Below, one piece after another: positions 1-6,342 of a stretch of DNA of 8,257 nucleotides. The DNA is from Verrucomicrobiales bacterium. GTDB lineage: Bacteria; Verrucomicrobiota; Verrucomicrobiia; Verrucomicrobiales; DEV007. Each line of letters starts with the position of its first letter. Position 1 is the first letter of the stretch. Below the pieces are notes generated by a model. That model saw nothing but the letters and a program-made list of their open reading frames with translations, did not search any database and was not told the origin of the DNA. The position numbers and the translations under genes were made by a program. The stretch spans positions 1 to 8,257 of the forward strand of contig JACETS010000113.1 of assembly GCA_013911195.1 (NCBI GenBank), written 5' to 3'.

Positions 1-5
1 ATTTT

Positions 6-40
6 TTTAATTAATGTCAAGAAGCTCACATTTAATTAAT
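6..40. repeat. Pair of 10-bp direct repeats with palindromic core
   Basis: TTTAATTAAT occurs at 6-15 and again at 31-40, start-to-start 25 bases, each containing the palindrome TTAATTAA. It lies in the AT-rich leader before the inositol oxygenase gene. It could be a paired operator or simply low-complexity AT sequence. The rest of 1-100 holds no gene; at 79-95 there is a run of four tetranucleotide units TAAG TAAG TAAC TAAC. Confidence 0.35.
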
Positions 41-100
41 TAGATGCATTTTTGGGTGAATTTATTTATGATTACCACTAAGTAAGTAACTAACTCCTTT

Positions 101-985
101 ATGAACAAAGAATCAGCTCCTCAAAACCCCAAAGGTAATGCTATGGATCTTGAAGATTGGGAAGAGGATTTGCTGAGAAGGTATCCGGAGGGATCTACAA
201 ATACCGAGGGTAAAGAAAAGGAACAATTTCGCGATTATGAAGCTGAGGTAAGGCCTGAAGTGAAAGAGTTTTATCGACTAAACCACAAACATCAAACACT
301 TGATTTTGCCAGATCAAAAAAAGAGGACTTCACTCAACTCAATAGACGGAAGATGACAGTCTGGCAAGCGATCGAGTTTCTTAACGAGCTTATTGATGAC
401 AGTGATCCTGATATAGAGCTGCCGCAAATTGAACATATTCTTCAAACAGCGGAGGCGATTCGTAAAGATGGTCATCCGCGTTGGTTTATTCTTACCGGAT
501 TAATTCATGATCTTGGTAAAATATTATGCCTGTTTGGTGAGGAGCAGTGGGCTGTGGTCGGTGATACTTTTCCCCTTGGCTGCAAGTTTTCAGAAAAAAT
601 AGTTTTCCATGAATTTTTCTCAGCCAACTCAGATTTTAATAACCCTAATTACTCCAGTGAACTTGGTATTTATCAAGAAGGCTGCGGCTTATCTAATGTC
701 ACAATGTCTTGGGGGCATGATGAGTATCTATATCATGTTGTAAAAGATTACTTACCTGATCCGGCTTTATATATGATTAGGTACCATTCTTTTTATCCAG
801 CTCATAAAGAAGGTGATTATTCTTATTTGATGAATGATCATGATAAGGAAATGTTTTCATGGGTACGGGCTTTTAATCCTTATGACTTGTATACAAAGAG
901 TGAGGAGAGAGTAAATGTCGAAGAGCTTCGACCATTTTATGATGATCTCATTAATGAATTTTTACCCGGAACACTTTCATGGTAA
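101..985 (+). CDS. Inositol oxygenase (myo-inositol oxygenase, MIOX)
   Basis: This is a non-haem di-iron oxygenase that cleaves myo-inositol with O2 to D-glucuronate, acting in the cytoplasm (no signal peptide). The 294-residue protein can be aligned from memory with mammalian MIOX (285 residues) over nearly its whole length, ending in the same PGTLSW. All six iron ligands are present: H112, H136, D137 (LIHDLGK), H206 (SWGHDEY), H229 (RYHSFYP) and D262 (YDLYTK). The substrate-binding equivalents R44, D99, K140 and K266 are also there. An in-frame stop at 83-85 makes 101 the most upstream ATG. The ATG at 143 (residue 15) has AAAGG seven bases upstream and would give 280 residues with the conserved arginine at 30, close to its position 29 in mouse MIOX, so it is a serious alternative start. 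The stop overlaps the next gene. MIOX is classically eukaryotic, but bacterial members are known. Family assignment is near certain; the substrate (myo-inositol or another inositol) is inferred. Confidence 0.95.
   Translation: MNKESAPQNPKGNAMDLEDWEEDLLRRYPEGSTNTEGKEKEQFRDYEAEVRPEVKEFYRLNHKHQTLDFARSKKEDFTQLNRRKMTVWQAIEFLNELIDDSDPDIELPQIEHILQTAEAIRKDGHPRWFILTGLIHDLGKILCLFGEEQWAVVGDTFPLGCKFSEKIVFHEFFSANSDFNNPNYSSELGIYQEGCGLSNVTMSWGHDEYLYHVVKDYLPDPALYMIRYHSFYPAHKEGDYSYLMNDHDKEMFSWVRAFNPYDLYTKSEERVNVEELRPFYDDLINEFLPGTLSW
131..135 (+). promoter_or_regulatory. Possible ribosome binding site for an internal MIOX start
   Basis: AAAGG lies seven bases before the in-frame ATG at 143, a good Shine-Dalgarno spacing. 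The ATG at 101 has only pyrimidine-rich sequence (CTCCTTT) directly upstream. Starting at 143 also brings the protein closer to the usual family length. This favours, but does not prove, 143 as the true start. Confidence 0.4.
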
Positions 986-1779
986 CAAAATTGTCTATTC
1001 TTTTTCTTTTTGTTATATCGTTATCCGTAAAAGGCGCTGAAAAATCCCCTCTATTGGTTCAGGGACATGCCCATAATGATTATTATCATAAAAGGCCCCT
1101 CGAAGATGCGCTCGAATGTTTTTTTTGTAGCATTGAAGTGGATGTTTTTTTAAAGGATGGGAAATTTTTAGTGGGCCATGATAGAGACGAGCTTAGAGAG
1201 GATCGAACATTAGAAAGGCTTTACCTTGACCCTTTAAAGAAAAGGGTGCTAGAGGGTAAGGGGTATGTCTATAAAGAGAAAAAAAGAATTACTCTTTTTA
1301 TAGATATCAAGTCAGATGGTAAGGAGGCTTACGCTGTGCTTAGGAAGCTCTTAAAAGATTATAATAATATCGTTAGTGGATTGGTGGACGGCGTGTGGAA
1401 GGAGAGAGCTGTGGATATTGTTGTTAGTGGCAACCGAGCAAAAGAAATGATTGCGAATGATTCAACCAGAAGGGTTGGGATTGATGGCCGGATCTCTGAT
1501 TTTGGGAGTAATCAATCAAATCATTTGATGCCTATAATCAGCGATAGATGGAGTTCTCATTTCAATTGGAGAGGTGAGGGGACCTTTTCAGACAAAGAGA
1601 AAACCAAACTCAAAAGAATGATTCAAAGGGCCCACAAGAAGGGGAGAAGAATTCGATTCTGGGCAACTCCTGATAAAAAATCGGTATGGAGAGAACTTGA
1701 AGAGGTAGGAGTCGATCTTATTAATACAGACGATCTCAAAGGGCTTTCTGATTTTATCAGAACTTATAATAAAAAATGA
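979..1779 (+). CDS. Exported PI-PLC/GDPD-superfamily phosphodiesterase (AIM6-like)
   Basis: This is a predicted secreted or periplasmic phosphodiesterase of the PLC-like TIM-barrel superfamily, in the subgroup that contains yeast Aim6. Residues 1-20 form a Sec signal peptide (hydrophobic 5-17, then VKGA). The mature part opens with HAHNDY (H30, H32, N33, D34), the hallmark of this subgroup in place of the HRG of classical glycerophosphodiester phosphodiesterases. IEVDV follows (metal-binding E53 and D55), then GHD (second catalytic H67), a FIDIK strand (D109, K111) and a C-terminal LINTDD strand (249-251). The length of 266 residues is normal for such single-domain enzymes. The ATG lies inside the inositol oxygenase stop region (ATGGTAA), a 7-base overlap that implies co-transcription and coupled translation. 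By context it could release inositol or inositol phosphate from phosphoinositides or glycerophosphoinositol for the upstream oxygenase; that is inference, as substrates of this subgroup are poorly defined. A CFFC pair (C47, C50) is unusual and might form a disulfide. Confidence 0.85.
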   Translation: MVTKLSILFLFVISLSVKGAEKSPLLVQGHAHNDYYHKRPLEDALECFFCSIEVDVFLKDGKFLVGHDRDELREDRTLERLYLDPLKKRVLEGKGYVYKEKKRITLFIDIKSDGKEAYAVLRKLLKDYNNIVSGLVDGVWKERAVDIVVSGNRAKEMIANDSTRRVGIDGRISDFGSNQSNHLMPIISDRWSSHFNWRGEGTFSDKEKTKLKRMIQRAHKKGRRIRFWATPDKKSVWRELEEVGVDLINTDDLKGLSDFIRTYNKK

Positions 1780-1814
1780 TATTATAGATTTGTTAAAATT
1801 TTGGCTCTTCCTTT

Positions 1815-2777
1815 TTAGCTGTCTAAGGTAAATTTACCTTCCGCATCAAGAATTGAATCAACCTTAGCAACAATTAGCGGGTCTGTTTCATTAATGACTG
1901 ATTTGTCCTTTTCAGGATAATCGAAAACATTTAAGACATGCCTGAGTGTTTCAATTCTTCCCCTTCTCTTATCTTCACTTTTCACAACAACCCACGGGCA
2001 ATGTTTTGTGTTTGTACGGGTGAACATTTCATTTTTGGCTTCCGTATAATCGTCCCACTTGCGCTGGGCTTCCCTATCAATGGGTGAGAGTTTCCATCTT
2101 TTTAGTGGGTTAGTTTGCCGTTGTTCAAACCTTCGGGCCTGTTCTTCTCTGCTCACTGATAAATAAAACTTCAAAAGAGTAGTACCACTTTGAACCAACA
2201 TGCGTTCAAACAATGGTACGTTTTCTAAAAAGTGCTCGTAGTCATCAGTTGAACAGAAATCCATCACTCTCTCAACTCCTGCACGATTGTACCATGATCG
2301 ATCAAAGAACACCATTTGTCCTTTAGAGGGCAAGTGTTTTACGTAACGCTGAAAGTACCACTGACCTCTTTCGTCTTCCGTGGGTTTCTCAAGTGCAACA
2401 ATATTTGCCCACCTTGGATTGAGATGCTCCATGAACCTTTTTATTGTACTACCTTTACCGGCAGCATCTCTTCCCTCAAAGATGATGAGTACCTTCTGAC
2501 CAGATTCCTGGATCCAGTTGTGAAGCTTTACCAGCTCAATTTGCAATCCAAGCTTTTGTTTATAGTATTCCTCCATATCCATACGCTTTTCGTAAGGATA
2601 TTTTTGCTCATTGAAATACTCTTTGATGATATCGGAAGTAATATTCTGTTCAGATGAAATTGGTTTAGCATTTTTTATCTCTGCATAAAGTTCACCAAAT
2701 TCAGGTGAGTCCATCAAGTAATCACTCCAGTACTTGGGATAGTTGTTAGATGGATTATTTTCTAATGTCGGGGCCAT
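1815..2777 (-). CDS. ppk2: Polyphosphate kinase 2, class I (PPK2)
   Basis: This is a cytoplasmic kinase transferring phosphate between inorganic polyphosphate and nucleotides; one-domain class I enzymes mainly phosphorylate ADP or GDP using polyphosphate. The core spans about residues 70-288. It has Walker A GRDAAGKG (102-109), the conserved stretch HLNPRW then EKPTEDERGQWYFQRYVKHLP, Walker B FFDRSWYNRAGVERV (157-171) and the lid motif NPLKRWKLSP (213-222). The WYFQRY and DRSWYNRAGVERVM strings match the P. aeruginosa-type subfamily. Total length is 320 residues, with about 70 extra residues before the core and about 30 after it; neither extension shows a known motif. The start ATG has no clear Shine-Dalgarno sequence. 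The gene is convergent with the phosphodiesterase (35-base gap, no convincing hairpin) and divergent from the PSD1-like gene, so it is probably monocistronic and functionally separate from both neighbours. It likely serves nucleotide regeneration or polyphosphate use under phosphate or energy stress. Confidence 0.95.
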   Translation of the reverse strand: MAPTLENNPSNNYPKYWSDYLMDSPEFGELYAEIKNAKPISSEQNITSDIIKEYFNEQKYPYEKRMDMEEYYKQKLGLQIELVKLHNWIQESGQKVLIIFEGRDAAGKGSTIKRFMEHLNPRWANIVALEKPTEDERGQWYFQRYVKHLPSKGQMVFFDRSWYNRAGVERVMDFCSTDDYEHFLENVPLFERMLVQSGTTLLKFYLSVSREEQARRFEQRQTNPLKRWKLSPIDREAQRKWDDYTEAKNEMFTRTNTKHCPWVVVKSEDKRRGRIETLRHVLNVFDYPEKDKSVINETDPLIVAKVDSILDAEGKFTLDS

Positions 2778-2816
2778 TGATGATTAAATATATTAACTTT
2801 CGTTCTGGATGGATGA

Positions 2817-2832
2817 AAAATTTTAAAATTTT
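2817..2832. repeat. Tandem 8-bp palindrome (AAAATTTT twice)
   Basis: AAAATTTT is repeated head to tail, and the 16 bases together are also palindromic. A-tract sequences of this kind are intrinsically bent and can bind nucleoid proteins. It sits 40 bases upstream of ppk2. With no GC in the stem it is not a plausible Rho-independent terminator. Confidence 0.4.
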
Positions 2833-2900
2833 CTTACTAATTGTACAAATGTCTTCTTTTTTCCTTGGGTTACAACCGATGAAATAATGAATTTTAATTG

Positions 2901-2923
2901 GATGTTAGAAAAATAAAAACATC
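2901..2923. promoter_or_regulatory. Inverted repeat, possible operator
   Basis: GATGTT (2901-2906) and AACATC (2918-2923) form a 6-base inverted repeat with an 11-base spacer, centred about 34 bases upstream of the -35 of the PSD1-like gene. AAACAT is repeated directly at 2917-2922 and 2925-2930. The position suits an activator or repressor site, but a repeat this short can arise by chance in AT-rich DNA. Confidence 0.3.
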
Positions 2924-2942
2924 TAAACATGCTTTACGAGTG

Positions 2943-2973
2943 TTGAGATCTCCATAAGTTGTTAACATATAAT
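2943..2973 (+). promoter_or_regulatory. Sigma70-type promoter of the PSD1-like/DUF1501 operon
   Basis: The -35 is TTGAGA (2943-2948, five of six consensus bases), the spacer is 19 bases, and the -10 is a perfect TATAAT (2968-2973). Transcription would begin near 2980, that is, at or just inside the ATG at 2978, leaving no 5' leader for that start. The alternative start at 2996 would have a leader of about 15 bases. Confidence 0.6.
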
Positions 2974-2977
2974 ACCT

Positions 2978-4864
2978 ATGACAGTGAGAGGAGATATGTA
3001 TAAATCGACAATTTCGTTTATTTGTGCACTCTTAATCGTTTCCACTTGGATCCTCAATCAAGAGGTGATCTCTTCGGAGAAAGGTAAGAGTCTTTGGTCG
3101 TTAAAAAAGATATCCTCCGTCGAGCCTCCGATCATCGAGGAAGATTCATGGTCCAGTAACGCGATTGATAAATTTATCCTAAAGAGACTTCAGGACAGTC
3201 AAATCAAACCAAATCCTTCTGCTGAAAAATTAACAATTATTAGAAGGGTCAGTTTTGACCTTTTGGGACTGGCTCCTAGCAGAGAAAATATAGAAAATTT
3301 TCTAGCTGATAATTCTTCAGATGCCTATGACAAGGTCTTAGATAAACTACTATCAAGTCCGCATTATGGAGAGAGGTGGGGAAGGCATTGGCTGGATGTT
3401 GCCAGATTTGGAGAAAGTCACGGTTATGAAAGCGATAATGAAAGGCCCCATGCATGGACATATAGAGATGCGGTGATCAGAGCCTTTAATCAGGATTTAC
3501 CATTCGATAGCTTTGTTAAATGGCAGGTCGCAGGGGACATTCTTGAGCCCAAAGACTCTTTGGCGGTGACTCTTACTGGTTTTCTTAGTGCTGGATCTAC
3601 AGTTACGAATGTCGATGGGGTTGATAGAGAAAAAGCTAATTATGATAAGATGGATGATATTGTTTCAGCAACGGGTTCGGCTTTTCTTGGGTTAACGGTT
3701 GGATGTGCAAGATGCCATGATCATAAGTATGATCCGATCTCGCAGAAAGATTATTATAAAATGGTTGGATTTTTTCTGCCTGGCCGAGAGGGAGACAGAC
3801 AGGTCGAAATTGGAGAACCAGGTTCAAAGGTTAAAGCCATGGTTTGGAATGGTGGGAAAAAACGGTCTAACCCAATTCTTAAAAGAGGAGATGTTGAACA
3901 AAAGGGAGAGGACGTCGGTATTGGTGTATTAACGGCTTTAAGTGAAAATGACGGAGATACTAAAGAATGGATTAACCAGGATGAATTAAATAAAAGCGAT
4001 GGACGAAACGCACTGGCCCATTGGCTTACAGACCCTGCAAAGGGATCAGGGTATTTGTTGGCCCGGGTGATCGTTAATCGGATATGGCAACATCATTTTG
4101 GGGAAGGTTTGGTTAAAACGAGTAATAATTTCGGTCAAGTTGGTGATGAACCAAGCCATCCAGAATTGCTTGATTGGCTTGCACTGCAGTTAATGAATGA
4201 AGGCTGGAAAATAAAACCTATTCATAAACTGATTATGAAAAGTTCTACCTACTTGCAGAGTGTGGACTGGGATCAAAATAGATATGAAATTGATCCGGAA
4301 AATAAGCTGTACTGGAGAAAGAAGCCCCGCCGGCTTGAAGGAGAAATTATCAGAGACTCAATAATGAATACTGCTGGTACATTAAACAGAAAACTTTTCG
4401 GGCCAAGCGTAAAGCCTTGGGTGTCTAAGGACGCGATTAATACCGGGTCTACTAATAAATGGCCTGTGAACGTCAAGGATGGACCTAATACATGGAGAAG
4501 AAGCATTTATGTGTTCATGAGGCGATCCATGAGAGTTCCTTTTTTTGAAGTGTTCGATGTTCCTGATGGCATGCAAAGCAGGGGAGTTCGGGAACTGACC
4601 ACCGTTCCAACACAGGCACTCATGTTGTTGAATAATCAGTTTGTCCGTAACCAGGCTTCACTTTTTGCAGATAGGATAAAGAAAAATGTAGGAGAGAAAG
4701 ATCTTGCAAGTTTTGTTGAGGAAGCCTATTGGCTGGCTCTTTCAAGATCGCCGACAGAGAAAGAGGTTAATGCCAGTATCGGATTGTTGGGCAATGAAGG
4801 ACAAAGTTTAGAAAACTTTTGCCACATATTATTCACCCTGAATGAATTTTGTTATGTTGACTAA
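2978..4864 (+). CDS. PSD1-like DUF1549/DUF1553 protein (PVC-specific, function unknown)
   Basis: This is an exported protein of the family named from Planctomycetes cytochromes; its biochemical role is not established. An N-terminal hydrophobic segment (about residues 10-26) serves as signal peptide or anchor. Residues about 58-268 match DUF1549 (IIRRVSFDLLGLAPS, then SPHYGERWGRHWLDVARF, ending with CARCHDHKYDPI, where C243-x-x-C246-H247 is a haem c-like motif). Residues about 340-620 match DUF1553 (LAHWLTDP, RVIVNRIWQHHFGEGLV, PSHPELLDWLA, TTVPTQALMLLNN, ending LNEFCYVD). The N-terminal PSCyt1 cytochrome domain of many relatives is absent and the linker between the two DUFs is short, so 628 residues is compact for a family that often exceeds 700. 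Two starts are possible: ATG 2978, or ATG 2996 (residue 7), which gives a cleaner signal peptide and has AGGAG only two bases upstream. The perfect -10 at 2968-2973 bears on this choice. The 3' end overlaps the DUF1501 gene, the usual partner. Confidence 0.93.
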   Translation: MTVRGDMYKSTISFICALLIVSTWILNQEVISSEKGKSLWSLKKISSVEPPIIEEDSWSSNAIDKFILKRLQDSQIKPNPSAEKLTIIRRVSFDLLGLAPSRENIENFLADNSSDAYDKVLDKLLSSPHYGERWGRHWLDVARFGESHGYESDNERPHAWTYRDAVIRAFNQDLPFDSFVKWQVAGDILEPKDSLAVTLTGFLSAGSTVTNVDGVDREKANYDKMDDIVSATGSAFLGLTVGCARCHDHKYDPISQKDYYKMVGFFLPGREGDRQVEIGEPGSKVKAMVWNGGKKRSNPILKRGDVEQKGEDVGIGVLTALSENDGDTKEWINQDELNKSDGRNALAHWLTDPAKGSGYLLARVIVNRIWQHHFGEGLVKTSNNFGQVGDEPSHPELLDWLALQLMNEGWKIKPIHKLIMKSSTYLQSVDWDQNRYEIDPENKLYWRKKPRRLEGEIIRDSIMNTAGTLNRKLFGPSVKPWVSKDAINTGSTNKWPVNVKDGPNTWRRSIYVFMRRSMRVPFFEVFDVPDGMQSRGVRELTTVPTQALMLLNNQFVRNQASLFADRIKKNVGEKDLASFVEEAYWLALSRSPTEKEVNASIGLLGNEGQSLENFCHILFTLNEFCYVD

Positions 4865-6278
4865 TCAGAAGGAAAACCTTTCAAGGCGAGATTTGTTAAA
4901 GAAGTCAGGATGTGGCTTTGGCTCCCTAGCTCTCTCCGCGATGATGGCTCAGGAAGGATTGCTTGGGGAAACCAAATCCTCTCCATTTATTCCAAGTAGG
5001 CCTCATTTCGCCTCCAGAGCCAAGAGTGTGATATTTCTTTTCATGTATGGTGGACCAAGTCATGTGGATCTATTTGATTACAAGCCCTCTCTTGAGAAGT
5101 ATTCAGGCAAGAGTGTAAATGACGTGGTTAAAACCAAAGGAGCTCGAAGCGGTGGAGTGCTTTTCCCATCACCCTATAAATTTGATAGATATGGAGAGAG
5201 TGGTCATTGGGTATCTGATAGATACCCGCATCTATCAAAGGTCATAGATAATACGGCAATGCTTCGAGGTGTATATGGTCACTCCATAAGCCATGCTCCT
5301 GCACTTTTCGAGGTTAATACTGGGATGATTAGGACTGGCTTTCCAAGTTTAGGATCTTGGGTAAATTACGGGCTGGGTACTGAAAATCAGGATCTGCCAG
5401 GATTTGTCGTGATGTATGACTACAGGGGTGGGCCCATCGGAGGTGCCCCTAACTGGGGTTCTGGATTTTTGCCTGGGGCCTTTCAAGGGACTCCAGTGAG
5501 ATCAAAAGGAACGCCCATCCTGAATTTGAACAAGCCTCAGGATGTTAAAAACCACAGTCAAAGAGAGCTTTTAGATTTCGCTGGAAAGATGAACCAGATT
5601 CATTCAAAAGATCGTCCCGCCGAGGCCTCTCTAGAGGCCAGAATACAATCTTTTGAGCTTGCCTATCGGATGCAGTCAGCTGCCCCTGGTGCGCTTGATT
5701 TAAATAGTGAGAGTGAGCATACCAAAAAACTGTACGGTATCGAAAAAGGAAATCCGGGCGAGTATTTTGGGACCCAATGCCTGATGGCTAGAAGGTTGGT
5801 AGAGCGCGGAGTTCGATTCGTTCAGTTGTATTCTGGAGGTGGGCACGGGGATAATAACTGGGATGCTCACGGTAGTATTACCGGGAACCATAACAAACAT
5901 TGTGCTGCCACGGACCAACCTATAGCAGGTTTAATTAGAGATTTAGAACAAAGAGGAATGCTTGATGAAACCCTTATAGTGTGGGGAGGAGAATTTGGAA
6001 GAACTCCTCATAAGCAGGGAGGTTCGGGTAGAGATCATCATCCGTTCGGATTTACCATGTGGATGGCAGGTGGAGGAATCAAAGGAGGGGCAAGCTACGG
6101 TGAAACCGACGAAATTGGTTACCATGCTTCAGTTGACAGAACATCAATACATGATGTTCATGCAACCATTCTACACTTGATGGGAATTGACCATGAGCGT
6201 CTAACGTATCATTTCAGTGGTAGAGACTTTCGACTAACTGACGTGTCCGGAAATGTTATCCACGATGTGATCGTTTGA
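4842..6278 (+). CDS. DUF1501 family protein, Tat-exported, alkaline phosphatase/sulfatase-like fold
   Basis: This is the standard partner of PSD1-like proteins in PVC bacteria, distantly related to the sulfatase/alkaline phosphatase superfamily; no reaction is established. A twin-arginine signal is clear: SRRDLLKKSG with R15 and R16, then a hydrophobic, alanine-rich stretch to about residue 36, implying folding (perhaps with bound metal or cofactor) before export. Family motifs in order are FLFMYGGPSHVDLFDYKP (65-82), HAPALFEVNTG (151-161), WDAHG (340-344), WGGEFGRTPH (381-390), GRDHHPFGFTMWMAGGG (396-412) and ILHLMGIDHERLTY (443-456). D76, D341, H343, D398, H399 and H400 are candidate metal or catalytic residues. 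No sulfatase C/S-x-P-x-R signature is seen. The length of 478 residues is typical. The ATG at 4842 lies 23 bases inside the upstream gene; ATG 4854 (residue 5) is an alternative that keeps the whole Tat motif. Overlap indicates translational coupling with the PSD1-like gene and a joint envelope role. Confidence 0.93.
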   Translation: MNFVMLTNQKENLSRRDLLKKSGCGFGSLALSAMMAQEGLLGETKSSPFIPSRPHFASRAKSVIFLFMYGGPSHVDLFDYKPSLEKYSGKSVNDVVKTKGARSGGVLFPSPYKFDRYGESGHWVSDRYPHLSKVIDNTAMLRGVYGHSISHAPALFEVNTGMIRTGFPSLGSWVNYGLGTENQDLPGFVVMYDYRGGPIGGAPNWGSGFLPGAFQGTPVRSKGTPILNLNKPQDVKNHSQRELLDFAGKMNQIHSKDRPAEASLEARIQSFELAYRMQSAAPGALDLNSESEHTKKLYGIEKGNPGEYFGTQCLMARRLVERGVRFVQLYSGGGHGDNNWDAHGSITGNHNKHCAATDQPIAGLIRDLEQRGMLDETLIVWGGEFGRTPHKQGGSGRDHHPFGFTMWMAGGGIKGGASYGETDEIGYHASVDRTSIHDVHATILHLMGIDHERLTYHFSGRDFRLTDVSGNVIHDVIV

Positions 6279-6305
6279 TGTCGACTGGTCAATCTTGAAT
6301 TTATT

Positions 6306-6336
6306 TTGTTTTCAATCGTCTGCGAGCTGATAGAAT
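6306..6336 (+). promoter_or_regulatory. Possible promoter of the DUF1080 gene
   Basis: TTGTTT (6306-6311), a 19-base spacer and TAGAAT (6331-6336) resemble a weak sigma70 promoter. The -10 ends six bases before the ATG at 6343, so a transcript from it would be leaderless. Read-through from the DUF1501 gene 64 bases upstream is equally possible. Confidence 0.35.
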
Positions 6337-6342
6337 CGCACC

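Larger units (their letters stand above)
2778..2977. other. Divergent intergenic region between ppk2 and the PSD1-like gene
   Basis: This is a strongly AT-rich 200-base spacer with no credible ORF. From left to right it holds the ppk2 upstream region (minus-strand TATATT at 2787-2792, nine bases before the ppk2 ATG, without a clear -35), the palindromic A/T repeat at 2817-2832, an inverted repeat at 2901-2923, and the PSD1 promoter at 2943-2973. AACAT occurs three times (2918, 2926, 2964). No terminator and no riboswitch-like structure was recognised. Confidence 0.6.

Noticed and set aside
1780..1814. Bidirectional terminator between the convergent genes
   Set aside because: The 35-base gap is AT-rich with T runs, but no GC-containing hairpin is visible.
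2316..2657. 113-codon open frame on the plus strand
   Set aside because: It lies wholly antisense to the well-conserved core of ppk2, and its translation resembles no family I know.
3704..3718. CARCH as proof of a c-type cytochrome
   Set aside because: One CxxCH is suggestive only; haem binding by DUF1549 is not established and no axial ligand can be assigned by eye.
3276..4576. Several 60-77 codon frames on both strands inside the PSD1-like gene
   Set aside because: All overlap a gene with clear family motifs along its whole length, and none has a recognisable product or start signal.
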